Source: DASXVX01 sp036504075
GTDB lineage: Bacteria; Bacillota; Sulfobacillia; Symbiobacteriales; Symbiobacteriaceae
Assembly: GCA_036504075.1 (NCBI GenBank)
Contig: DASXVX010000031.1
Span: 1-44,240 of the forward strand
Length of the DNA: 44,240 nt
Direction: 5' to 3'
A program made the translations under genes and the position numbers. Under the pieces are notes generated by a model that worked only from the letters and a program-made list of their open reading frames with translations, was not told the origin of the DNA and searched no databases. Positions 9,034 to 16,242 of this stretch are shown piece by piece (positions within the stretch are counted from its first letter, which is position 1; each line of letters begins with the position of its first letter).

Positions 9034-9901
9034 GCCGCTCACCCTCCCCGGCCGGCATGACGAACCGTTCCATCATCAACCCGGCAAGGACCCGGCGCCC
9101 CTCGGCCGTATCGGCCATGTTGAGCAGAATGGCCTGCAAAAACCGCTTCCGGGCGGCCGGCAAATCGGGGCGTGTAACGGAGACCATGAATCCCGGCGTT
9201 TCAAAGCGGGCGATGACTCGGAGTTTCCCGTCCAACTCGGGGTGGTGGCTCAGATACGCCCGGTACCAGTATGCGTCGACCAGTGCGCCGTCGACCACGC
9301 GCCCCAGGACGGCATCGACGGAGCCATCGTGACTAAATGTGTACACGATCCGGCTGTGAAACGCTTCAGGCGAGAGCCCCTGCCGGCCCAGCCATTCCCG
9401 CAGGGCCAGATGGCCGGCGTAGGAAAGCGGATCGGTGAAGGCAAAGGCGTGGTCCTTCAAGTCCTGGTAACTGCCAATGGCGCCTTCGGCCCGAACCAGA
9501 ACCAGTGCGGTGCTTTGCGTCGTTCCTTCCACCTGGCCCGCCGCAAGCAACTGCATTCCGAACTGCTTCTGACCGGCCAGGAAGCCACCGTACCCCACCA
9601 ACGCCAGGTCGACGGCACCGGTACGGACCAGATCGTTGACTTCGGAGTAAGTCTTTCGCAGGACCAGGCTGGCTGGTAGTTTCGTGGCGCCCGCCAAGTA
9701 GTCTGCGAAGTCCCTGTATGCCGCGAAGCTCTCCTTGGGCGAGAGCACCGTCACCACACCGATTCGCAGTGTTTCACGGGGCTGGGGAGGCGGGGGCACC
9801 TCCGCCACTCGATCGAGGCGGAGTCGAACAGTGGTTGAGCTCGTACAACCCGACAGGACGATTGCGGCGATAAGAACTGTGATGGTGAGAAATCGTTTCA
9901 T
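9023..9901 (-). CDS. PhnD-like periplasmic-binding lipoprotein, probable signal sensor
   Basis: A 292-aa lipoprotein. It has a hydrophobic signal sequence ending in the lipobox LSGC (Cys19), then a phosphate/phosphonate-binding-protein-like fold (LRIGVVTVLSPKESFAAYRDF, then DLALVGYGGF and DPLSYAGHLALREWL in the usual order). No ABC permease or ATPase is nearby, so uptake is unlikely. Its stop overlaps the kinase start, pointing to a ligand-sensing partner of that kinase, comparable with the N-terminal half of TtrS. The start is ATG 9901, preceded by AAGGTGAA; a GTG nine bases upstream is an alternative. The ligand cannot be read from sequence; tetrathionate is the guess from context. Confidence 0.8.
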   Translation of the reverse strand: MKRFLTITVLIAAIVLSGCTSSTTVRLRLDRVAEVPPPPQPRETLRIGVVTVLSPKESFAAYRDFADYLAGATKLPASLVLRKTYSEVNDLVRTGAVDLALVGYGGFLAGQKQFGMQLLAAGQVEGTTQSTALVLVRAEGAIGSYQDLKDHAFAFTDPLSYAGHLALREWLGRQGLSPEAFHSRIVYTFSHDGSVDAVLGRVVDGALVDAYWYRAYLSHHPELDGKLRVIARFETPGFMVSVTRPDLPAARKRFLQAILLNMADTAEGRRVLAGLMMERFVMPAGEGERHDR

Positions 9902-10007
9902 GTCATTCACCTTGCTCCTCTGTTCGAGAACCCGGCGAAATCTCCTGGACTGCATTCGCGCCCATCCGGGCCAATCACGGCCTAGGTTCTAAACCCTACC
10001 GTGAAGA

Positions 10008-10066
10008 GCGCACAGAACGCCAGAAGCGGCAGCCTACTGGCATGCCGCTTCTGGCGTTCTGCGCGC
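10008..10066. terminator. Long hairpin between rseP and the PhnD-like gene
   Basis: Two 24-nt arms (10008-10031 and 10043-10066) pair with a single mismatch around an 11-nt loop. The minus-strand continuation begins TCTTCACGG, a weak T-tract, so termination of rseP transcripts is plausible but not certain. The sequence between 9902 and 10187 otherwise holds only the short element at 10116-10150. Confidence 0.55.
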
Positions 10067-10115
10067 TTAGGAGGATCGAACCAGTGTTTCACCTCAACGG
10101 TTGCGAAACCGGACC

Positions 10116-10150
10116 CGAAGCTCTACGGCATGCCCAGCAGGTCCTTCACC
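10116..10150 (-). repeat. Copy 2 of the 35-nt element, encoding VKDLLGMP-stop in a start-less frame
   Basis: On the minus strand this reads …SLARTQVRRVKDLLGMP followed by TAG at 10123-10125. The frame stays open upstream into the end of rseP, but I find no ATG or GTG with a ribosome binding site except internal GTGs giving about a dozen residues. It is either the remnant 3' end of a gene or a conserved 3'-region element. It matches 181-215 at 32 of 35 positions. Confidence 0.6.
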
Positions 10151-10187
10151 CGTCGCACCTGGGTTCGGGCCAGCGATGGACTCCGAT

Positions 10188-11213
10188 CTACAGCAGTCCC
10201 GCCACATCCCGGACCGTGAGCAGCACTGCGAGGGCGAGCACAGCCAGGAGTCCCCAGGCGTGAATCTGCTCCTGCCGTTCTTCCCGCACCCGGACCCGGA
10301 AAATGGCCTCCACGAGCAGGAAGAGCAGGCGCCCACCGTCCAGGCCCGGAATGGGCAGCAAGTTAATCAGGCCGATGTTGATGCTCAGGGAGGCGACCAG
10401 GAGCACAAACAGGCCGGAACCTTCGGCTGCGACCTGGGCTGTCTGGTGGACGATGCTCACGGGGCCGCCGAGATCTTGCAGGCCCAGGTGGCCCGTGAAC
10501 AGGCTCAGATAAGCCCCGGCGATCCCCACGGTCATGCCCGTGAACTGGCGCCAGCCCATGCGAACCCGCTCCGAGAGCGTCCCGCTGCCGGTAAACAGGG
10601 GCCGGGACCCGGGTTCGATTGTAATACCGAGACGGGGCGCGCCATTCTGGTCCGCCCGCGGCACCACCGTCATCTCCTGGCGGCTGCCCGCCCGCAGCAC
10701 CTGCACGGGGATCGGCTGGCCGGCCCTGCCCTGCAGGGAAGCCGCCACGTCGTCCAACCCCCGGACCGACCGCCCCGCCAGGCTGACCAGTTGGTCGCCG
10801 GCCTGGAGGCCGCCGGAAATGGCCGGGCTGCCCACCGCCACCGCTTTGATGTAGACACCCATAGTGGGCACGCCGCCGATGATGAAGAGTCCGAACAGCA
10901 GCAGCGCCGCGAACACGAAATTCCCCAGCGGCCCGCCGGCTACGTAGGCCAACCGCCCCGGCAGCGGGCGGTTCCGATAGGTCAGCGGGTCGCCTGAATC
11001 GGGCTCCCCCATATCTACCGCCACGTAGGCCACCACCGGAAGCGCATTTACGCTGTAGTCGGTCTCGCCCCGCCGTGTCGTCCAAAGCCGCTTGCCCCAG
11101 CCCAGGGCCACTTCCAGTACACGCATCCCGGCGGCGCGGGCACCGAGGAAATGCCCGCCTTCGTGAACGGCCATGATCATGATCAGCGCAATAATTGCCG
11201 TGACGATCTGCAA
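10188..11213 (-). CDS. rseP: Site-2 metalloprotease RseP/RasP (M50)
   Basis: An intramembrane zinc protease of 341 aa. The zinc motif HEGGH is at 17-21 in the first membrane helix. A PDZ domain covers about 120-190 (GSPAISGGLQAGDQLVSLAG), and the LPIPGLDGG motif near 300 supplies the third zinc ligand. The family cleaves anti-sigma factors and leftover signal peptides within the membrane. The start is TTG 11213, preceded by AAGGGGAG. No isoprenoid or cdsA genes flank it here, unlike the usual rseP locus, so it may be a second copy dedicated to a local regulatory task; that is inference. Confidence 0.9.
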   Translation of the reverse strand: MQIVTAIIALIMIMAVHEGGHFLGARAAGMRVLEVALGWGKRLWTTRRGETDYSVNALPVVAYVAVDMGEPDSGDPLTYRNRPLPGRLAYVAGGPLGNFVFAALLLFGLFIIGGVPTMGVYIKAVAVGSPAISGGLQAGDQLVSLAGRSVRGLDDVAASLQGRAGQPIPVQVLRAGSRQEMTVVPRADQNGAPRLGITIEPGSRPLFTGSGTLSERVRMGWRQFTGMTVGIAGAYLSLFTGHLGLQDLGGPVSIVHQTAQVAAEGSGLFVLLVASLSINIGLINLLPIPGLDGGRLLFLLVEAIFRVRVREERQEQIHAWGLLAVLALAVLLTVRDVAGLL

Positions 11214-11228
11214 GATTTTCTCCCCTTC

Positions 11229-11300
11229 TTAATCAGCCACGACCCGCCGCAGGACGACTTGCACCAGGACGTCGAGACCGGCGACCCAGCGCTTCAGCAA
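11229..11300 (-). CDS. Possible 23-residue leader peptide upstream of rseP
   Basis: The 143-nt gap between the LamG gene and rseP contains AAGGAGG (11312-11318) followed after 11 nt by TTG and a short frame, LKRWVAGLDVLVQVVLRRVVAD, ending 15 nt before the rseP start. The peptide would be amphipathic. The spacing is long and the start is TTG, so this is a weak call; a leftover ribosome binding site is equally possible. Confidence 0.2.
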   Translation of the reverse strand: MLKRWVAGLDVLVQVVLRRVVAD

Positions 11301-11356
11301 CGTGAAGACAGCCTCCTTGGGCGCTGCAAGTGCTGAGAGGTTTCTGCAAACTCCGG

Positions 11357-12085
11357 CTACAATCCTGCGCCCATCCGGTAGTGAGCCGCAATCCGTTCCG
11401 GCGCAAGCACCCGGTCATACACGGCGACTTCGGCCAGATCGCCCTCATGAATGCCGCACTCGGCCATGCCTACGGCCGGAAACGGCCGGGAAGGCTCAAG
11501 ATCCCGGGCGTCGGGGTCGTAGCCGGCGAGGCGGCCGTCCTGGTACAGCAGCGTACCCGCCGTGCGGCTGTACACCAGCGCGACATGATGCCAGTTGGTG
11601 TCTGTGGGCACCGTGCCGAGGAAGATGTCGGACACAGCGTACTTCGTCACTTTCCAGGCGTTCAGGGGCGGCCAGCGCCCCAGGTTGAACCGGGCCAGGA
11701 ACAGGTTGGTGTGGCCCAGCACCTGGGCGATGGGCGCGCCATTCATGAGGGTCCGGAACCAGACCTCCACCGTAAGATCGTTTAACAGGCCATCCAGCCG
11801 GGCGGCCGGCGGAACCACACAGCCGGTGTAATCAGCACGCCCGTGGAACCGGGCTGCAGCGCCGCCGGGCACGCCGGGAATGGCGTCCACCCCCCGGGTT
11901 ACAGTGCCCATGTATGCCGCATGATTGCCCTGGCCCGACGCATCCCACGCCGTGGCCCCGTCCGGTTCGCTCAGGCGCCACCAGGCGATCGGTCGATCCC
12001 GCCTGACGAGCTCCTCGTAACTCCGGGGCGGAATAACCCTCTCCCAGAGGTCAGCAAACCAGCGGGGCCATTGGCGTGGGGTCAC
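11357..12085 (-). CDS. LamG/concanavalin-like jelly-roll domain protein
   Basis: A 242-aa protein made almost entirely of one LamG-like beta-sandwich. Recognisable elements are AWWRLSEP, ASGQGNHAAYMGTV, then LTVEVWFRT, NWHHVALVYS, LLYQDGRLAG and GDLAEVAVYDRVLAPERIAAHY, all typical of this superfamily. There is no signal peptide. The start is GTG 12085, preceded by GGAGGAG. Such domains bind carbohydrate or mediate adhesion and occur in phage-tail and surface proteins; with the glycosylation genes to the right a glycan-binding role is possible but unproven. Confidence 0.75.
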   Translation of the reverse strand: MTPRQWPRWFADLWERVIPPRSYEELVRRDRPIAWWRLSEPDGATAWDASGQGNHAAYMGTVTRGVDAIPGVPGGAAARFHGRADYTGCVVPPAARLDGLLNDLTVEVWFRTLMNGAPIAQVLGHTNLFLARFNLGRWPPLNAWKVTKYAVSDIFLGTVPTDTNWHHVALVYSRTAGTLLYQDGRLAGYDPDARDLEPSRPFPAVGMAECGIHEGDLAEVAVYDRVLAPERIAAHYRMGAGL

Positions 12086-12235
12086 GCGGACTCCTCCCTT
12101 TGCGCAGACAATCCTCCTTCAACGGGCTGGGCCGGTCCCCCGCGGAATATCCTGTGTTGGCGAACCTCCGGGTCCCGGGGCGGCGTGCTTGTTGGGCCAT
12201 CTTATGTTCACTAAACAAGCGAGGTGCTTACGCAA

Positions 12236-13033
12236 ATGGGAACCGGGTCACTTACGCTCGACTGGGATGCCATCGAAGGGACGGGGCCGGCGCTGAACGC
12301 GCTGGCTGCCGCCCGGCCGGCCCTGGCGGCCTGGGTCCGGGGCGGCGGAGAGTTGCTGGTGGAGACTTCCGGCCCGGGGGAGGCCGTGCAGACGGCCCTG
12401 GCCCCCCTCCCGGTCCGGGTAGCCGGGCGGCCGGCTCCGGTCCCGGGGACCGCTGCAGACAGTGCGGTGGTGGAGCCCGGGGCAATCCTGGGCGGTGGCT
12501 CCCGGGTCTGGCGGTTCGCGCACGTACGGCCCGGGGCCGTGGTCGGGCCGGACTGCAACGTGGGACAAGGGGGGTACCTGGACGCAGGGGCGGTGGTCGG
12601 AGCCCGCTGCAAGCTGCAGAACGGCGTGAACGTTTACCGTGGGGTCGTACTGGGCGACGGCGTTTTCGTAGGGCCGGCCGCCACCTTCACCAACGACCTC
12701 CGGCCTCGGGCCGAAGGCAACTGGGCCGTCACCACCACGCTGGTCGGGACGGGGGCCTCCATCGGGGCGAACGCCACCATCGTGTGCGGCAATGAAATCG
12801 GCCCCCACGCCATGGTGGGGGCCGGGGCGGTGGTGACGAAGCCCGTGCCGCCGTACGGGCTGGTGGCGGGCGTACCGGCCCGGCTCATCGGCCGGGTGTG
12901 CGCCTGCGGCGAGCGCGCCGGGGTCGAGCGGGACGGCCGCTGGTTTTGCAGCCGCTGCCTGACCGTCGGCGAAGCGGGTTCTCCTGCTCAGGCGAGGCCG
13001 GGGGCTGACTCGGCCAACGGTGAAGGCGTGTAG
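12236..13033 (+). CDS. Left-handed beta-helix sugar N-acetyltransferase (WlbB/WbpD-like) with N-terminal extension
   Basis: A 265-aa protein. Residues from about 75 on are a hexapeptide-repeat acetyltransferase (AVVEPGAILGGGSRVW, GPDCNVGQGGYLDAG, FTNDLRPRA, GASIGANATIVCG), ending in the paired-cysteine finger CACGE…CSRC common in the WlbB/WbpD family. Family members acetylate the 3-amino group of a UDP-2-acetamido-3-amino-glucuronate. The first ~75 residues are an extra domain I do not recognise. The start is ATG 12236, with GAGGTG 8 nt upstream; the in-frame GTG 12224 is part of that site. The gene stands alone on the plus strand, overlapping the convergent HD-GYP gene by 46 nt. The aminotransferase and dehydrogenase that would act before it lie 12 kb away, beyond the glycosyltransferase operon. 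Confidence 0.8.
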   Translation: MGTGSLTLDWDAIEGTGPALNALAAARPALAAWVRGGGELLVETSGPGEAVQTALAPLPVRVAGRPAPVPGTAADSAVVEPGAILGGGSRVWRFAHVRPGAVVGPDCNVGQGGYLDAGAVVGARCKLQNGVNVYRGVVLGDGVFVGPAATFTNDLRPRAEGNWAVTTTLVGTGASIGANATIVCGNEIGPHAMVGAGAVVTKPVPPYGLVAGVPARLIGRVCACGERAGVERDGRWFCSRCLTVGEAGSPAQARPGADSANGEGV

Positions 13034-14316
13034 GATCCCCGGGGGATCGCTCCGGCCCGGATCTCTTCCAGCAGCTCCGCCGGGAGGCTCATGAACGACT
13101 GAATGACTTCGGGGTCGAACTGACTGCCGCTCATGCGGGCCAGTTCAGCCAGGGCCTCCTCCCGGCTGCGCCCGGCCCGGTACGGCCGATCGGTGGTAAT
13201 GGCGTCATAGGTATCCACCACAGCGATGATGCGGGCGCCCAGGGGAATCTGCTCCCCGGCCGTCCCGTCGGGGTAGCCGGCCCCGTCGAACCGCTCATGG
13301 TGGTGTCGGACGTATAGCGCCACGGTTTGCAGAGAAGGCACCCGGTGCAGAATGTGCTCGCCTTTGGGGGAGTGAGTCTGCATGATTTCCCGCTCCTGCG
13401 GCGTGAGGGCGCCGGGCTTTTGCAGAATGGCGTCGGGAATGGAGAGCTTGCCCACGTCGTGCAGAAGTGCGGCGTACTCCATCTCCCGAAGTTGGTCCTC
13501 TGGCACGTGCATGTGCCGGGCGACGGACACGGTGTAGGCGGCCACGCGGTCGACATGGCCGGACGTATAGGCGTCCTTGGCTTCTACCGCTTCCGAGAGG
13601 GCGGAGAGGGCGCCGCGCAGGGCATCCTCCACCCGCTGCTCCAGTTGGAGCCGGGTCAGATTTTGCCGTCGCAAAGCGACGCCGGCCCGGCGCACAAGGC
13701 TGAACAGCACGCCCCACATGATCAGGAGTCCCACCCCGAGACCGGCCCCCAGGATGCGGCGCAAACCGTTGACTTGCTCCTCCAGCATCACGGAACTCTC
13801 GTAGACTTCGAAGGCCCCGACCACGTGGCCCGCGCCGTCTCGCATGGGGGTATAGACCTCCAGCATGTGCCGGAACTCCGGCGGGTTGGCGGCGGCCTCG
13901 GCCGCGTTCGCCAGCGAGCCGCTCTCATGGCCGCTCAGGGCGTTCTCGAGGTCGTCGCTCAAGGGGTCGATGCGGATGCCGATCAAATCGTGCCGGGTGG
14001 AGTACAGGACCCGGCCGTCCGGCGTCCAGACTTTCACCAGGGCATAACGGATTGCCCCCCGGTCGGCCACGGCCTTGTCCATGGCGGCCAGTTGGTCCGG
14101 GGCGAGCGAGCGGTCCGGAGAGAGTCCGACAAACAGGGGGCTTAACGCCGCATTGTCGGCCCCGACTTCCTGGGCTGCGTCGGTCAGCGCCAGGCGGGTC
14201 AGTGCGCCCGCAAATGCGATATACAGGACGATGCCGATCGAACCCAACACCAGAAAACTCAGGAGCAGAAACTGCCCTTCCAGGTGTTCTGCACTCCAGG
14301 CAAACCATCGCCGCAC
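12988..14316 (-). CDS. Membrane HD-GYP domain phosphodiesterase
   Basis: A 442-aa protein. It has a membrane helix near 17-39, an extracellular sensor of about 150 residues, a second helix near 200-220 and a C-terminal HD-GYP domain with LLHDVGKLSIPD, THSPKGEHIL and HHERFDGAGYPDG. HD-GYP enzymes degrade cyclic di-GMP or related cyclic dinucleotides. The start GTG 14316 is preceded by GGGAGG. An upstream ATG at 14352 is excluded because it lies immediately downstream of the -10 box of the promoter at 14357-14386. The 3' end overlaps the convergent acetyltransferase gene. Confidence 0.9.
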   Translation of the reverse strand: MRRWFAWSAEHLEGQFLLLSFLVLGSIGIVLYIAFAGALTRLALTDAAQEVGADNAALSPLFVGLSPDRSLAPDQLAAMDKAVADRGAIRYALVKVWTPDGRVLYSTRHDLIGIRIDPLSDDLENALSGHESGSLANAAEAAANPPEFRHMLEVYTPMRDGAGHVVGAFEVYESSVMLEEQVNGLRRILGAGLGVGLLIMWGVLFSLVRRAGVALRRQNLTRLQLEQRVEDALRGALSALSEAVEAKDAYTSGHVDRVAAYTVSVARHMHVPEDQLREMEYAALLHDVGKLSIPDAILQKPGALTPQEREIMQTHSPKGEHILHRVPSLQTVALYVRHHHERFDGAGYPDGTAGEQIPLGARIIAVVDTYDAITTDRPYRAGRSREEALAELARMSGSQFDPEVIQSFMSLPAELLEEIRAGAIPRGSYTPSPLAESAPGLA

Positions 14317-14356
14317 AGGCAATCCTCCCAGAAGAGTAGACTGAAGACACATCTAC

Positions 14357-14386
14357 ATTATAGCCAGGTTTGTAGTCTAATGTCAA
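14357..14386 (-). promoter_or_regulatory. Consensus sigma-A promoter of the HD-GYP gene
   Basis: On the minus strand there is a perfect TTGACA (14386-14381), an 18-nt spacer and a perfect TATAAT (14362-14357). Transcription would start near 14350, leaving a leader of about 35 nt with a ribosome binding site before GTG 14316. Confidence 0.88.
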
Positions 14387-14429
14387 ATATTTCCTAGGCA
14401 ATTATATCCACAGTTCAATCCAACACGGG

Positions 14430-14458
14430 CGGCGCTGCCTCGGAAAATGGCAGCGCCG
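14430..14458 (-). terminator. Hairpin after the glycosyltransferase operon
   Basis: CGGCGCTGCC (14430-14439) pairs with GGCAGCGCCG (14449-14458) just beyond the stop of the last gene of the long minus-strand operon. The T-tract beyond it is only moderate. It also separates that operon from the HD-GYP promoter. Confidence 0.6.
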
Positions 14459-14468
14459 TCGCGGGACC

Positions 14469-14930
14469 CTACACGACCAACAGAGGCGTGGACGCCGTGA
14501 CGGCCACCGCCTGGGCGCCGATGTCGACCAGGGTGATGCGTACTTCGTGGCAGCCCAGGGCGGTGAGGTTGACCGACGTGAAGCGGACGTAGTTGAAGTG
14601 GCGGCGGGTGTCGCCACCCAGGTGGAACGGCGAGGCCCGGAGTTCCCCCAGGACCCGCCCGTCCGGGTCCCGCATCTCCAGCAGTTCCCGAAACTCCTCG
14701 CTGTCGGGGGAATCGTGCCGCCATAGATTCATCAGAACGAATTCCGGCGCCGACCCCCGGGGCAGGGTATGGAACGCGCCCACCATCGTGAGCCGGCCCT
14801 GCGCATCCGAGTGGACGGCGGTACAGAACAGCGATGCCTGCAGCACCGGTCTGGGGGACAGGAGGGCGTCCAGGGCGTCGTCATCGATCGGACTCACCTC
14901 CCAGTCGGCGTAGCCGTTCGCATAGCTCAC
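14469..14930 (-). CDS. Beta-rich protein of unknown function (DUF6941-like), last gene of the glycosyltransferase operon
   Basis: A 153-aa soluble protein with alternating beta-like segments (LQASLFCTAVHSDAQGRLTM, VGAFHTLPRG, ELLEMRDPDGRVLGEL, VRITLVDIGAQAV). The pattern of a conserved 'sequence-of-interest to A-x-G-x-L-x-x-V-G-A-F' start recalls the DUF6941 group of predicted beta-sandwich proteins; that assignment is tentative. It overlaps the preceding glycosyltransferase gene by 50 nt. The GTG start at 14930 has no good ribosome binding site, and a strong GGGAGGTGA inside the frame is not followed by an in-frame standard start, so the N-terminus is uncertain. Being the last gene of the operon it may serve the glycan or its carrier. 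Confidence 0.6.
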   Translation of the reverse strand: MSYANGYADWEVSPIDDDALDALLSPRPVLQASLFCTAVHSDAQGRLTMVGAFHTLPRGSAPEFVLMNLWRHDSPDSEEFRELLEMRDPDGRVLGELRASPFHLGGDTRRHFNYVRFTSVNLTALGCHEVRITLVDIGAQAVAVTASTPLLVV

Positions 14931-16242
14931 GGTCGGCCGGCTTTACGAGGACGGCAGCGGCCTGGAGATAGCTGCGGGCCTGTTCCAGCGCTCCGGCTGG
15001 GTCGGCTTCGCCGCCGACCTCCCGGAGCAGGAGACCGGCGTGCAGCGGCGCTCCGGCCCGGCGGAGGGCGGCGGCCAGGGCTGCGGCGGTGCCGCCGGCG
15101 CTCAGGTCGAAATCCCGGGCAAGTTCGGCCACAGCGGCGCCGGCCGGCTCGGCGGCCAGCAGGCATGCCAGCCGGGGGAGAATCTGGTCCTGGGGGCTGC
15201 CGGCCCGCAGGGCGCCCACGCAGGCGTGGCGGGCGGCCCGGGAGCGGCCCTTTCGCTCGTAGAGTTCGGCCAGGGCCGCCCAGGCCCGGTAGGTGCCGCT
15301 GCCCTGCCACGACTGATACTGGGGTGGCGCTTCGCCGAGGGCCAGGCAGAGGCGCAGGCAGGTTTCGGCCTCCGACAGCCGCCCGGAACCCAGGCAGATG
15401 CCGGCGAGTTGAAACCAAACGTCGGTAAAGTCCGGGAACTCCTCGGCAGCCTGCCGGAGCCAGGCCTCCGCCTCCGGGTGGCCCCGGCAGCAGGCGGCCA
15501 GCTTCAGCAACACGTCGGGCCGGAATTGCGCTTCCGACGGGGCAGCCGCCAGCGCCGCCGCCAACAGCGCCTGCGCTTCGGCCAGGTCCCCCAGCGCCAG
15601 GCACTCGACGGCCAGGGCGTACTGCAGGAACGGATCGCCAGGCTGGGCGGCCAACTGCGCCGCCAGGATGGCCCGGTTCCGCTCCCGCTTGCCGGCCCGC
15701 GCCAGTTCCGCATCGAGATAGCCGTAGTGCAGAATCCGCAGCGGCACCACGGCGATGGGGGCGTCGGGACGAGCGGCAAGAATCCGGTCCTGGAGGTTCT
15801 CGTGCAGGGCGCCGGTGTAGCGGTACTCCGGGCGGCGGCGCAACAGGCTGACCCGGTGGTCGATGAGGGTCTCCCCGTGGACCCCGTCGCCGATATAGTT
15901 AACCACTGTGCAGATATAGGCTTCGGCCGTGTCGCCGGCCACCAGTTGGCCGAGCAGCGGCCGATCGTCAGGATGCAAGGCCTCGTCGGCGTCCATAATC
16001 AGCGCCCAGGCGCCCCGCGCCTGCCCCAGGGCGAAGTTGCGGGCGTCAGCGAAGCGGCCGGTCCAGGCGAAGGCGAGCACCCGGGCGCCCAGGGACTCGG
16101 CCAGGGCCTGGGTTCCGTCGGTGGAACCGGTGTCCACCACCAGCAGCTCATCGACAACGCCCCGGAGGCTCTCCAGGGCCCGGCCCAGGTTGGCCGCCTC
16201 GTTCTTGACGATCATACAGAGGCTGAGTGCGACGTCGCTCAA
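14881..16242 (-). CDS. Family-2 glycosyltransferase fused to TPR repeats (paralogue 1)
   Basis: A 453-aa protein. The N-terminal GT-A domain covers about 1-220, with LSLCMIVKNE, VVDTGSTDGT and the metal/nucleotide-binding DAD at 84-86, then RILHYGYL. The rest is helical TPR-type repeat with the paralogue signature FPDFTDVWF. GT2 enzymes transfer a sugar from a nucleotide donor; the TPR part presumably binds the acceptor. The start is TTG 16242, set by GGAGGCGATG about 9 nt upstream; the open frame further upstream lies inside the neighbouring gene. It is the shortest of five paralogues and overlaps the preceding gene by 95 nt, an unusually long overlap. Confidence 0.85.
   Translation of the reverse strand: MSDVALSLCMIVKNEAANLGRALESLRGVVDELLVVDTGSTDGTQALAESLGARVLAFAWTGRFADARNFALGQARGAWALIMDADEALHPDDRPLLGQLVAGDTAEAYICTVVNYIGDGVHGETLIDHRVSLLRRRPEYRYTGALHENLQDRILAARPDAPIAVVPLRILHYGYLDAELARAGKRERNRAILAAQLAAQPGDPFLQYALAVECLALGDLAEAQALLAAALAAAPSEAQFRPDVLLKLAACCRGHPEAEAWLRQAAEEFPDFTDVWFQLAGICLGSGRLSEAETCLRLCLALGEAPPQYQSWQGSGTYRAWAALAELYERKGRSRAARHACVGALRAGSPQDQILPRLACLLAAEPAGAAVAELARDFDLSAGGTAAALAAALRRAGAPLHAGLLLREVGGEADPAGALEQARSYLQAAAVLVKPADRELCERLRRLGGESDR

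Noticed and set aside
9023..9901. Phosphonate uptake binding protein PhnD
   Set aside because: No ABC permease or ATPase gene is adjacent, and the stop overlaps a histidine kinase start, so a sensor role is more likely.
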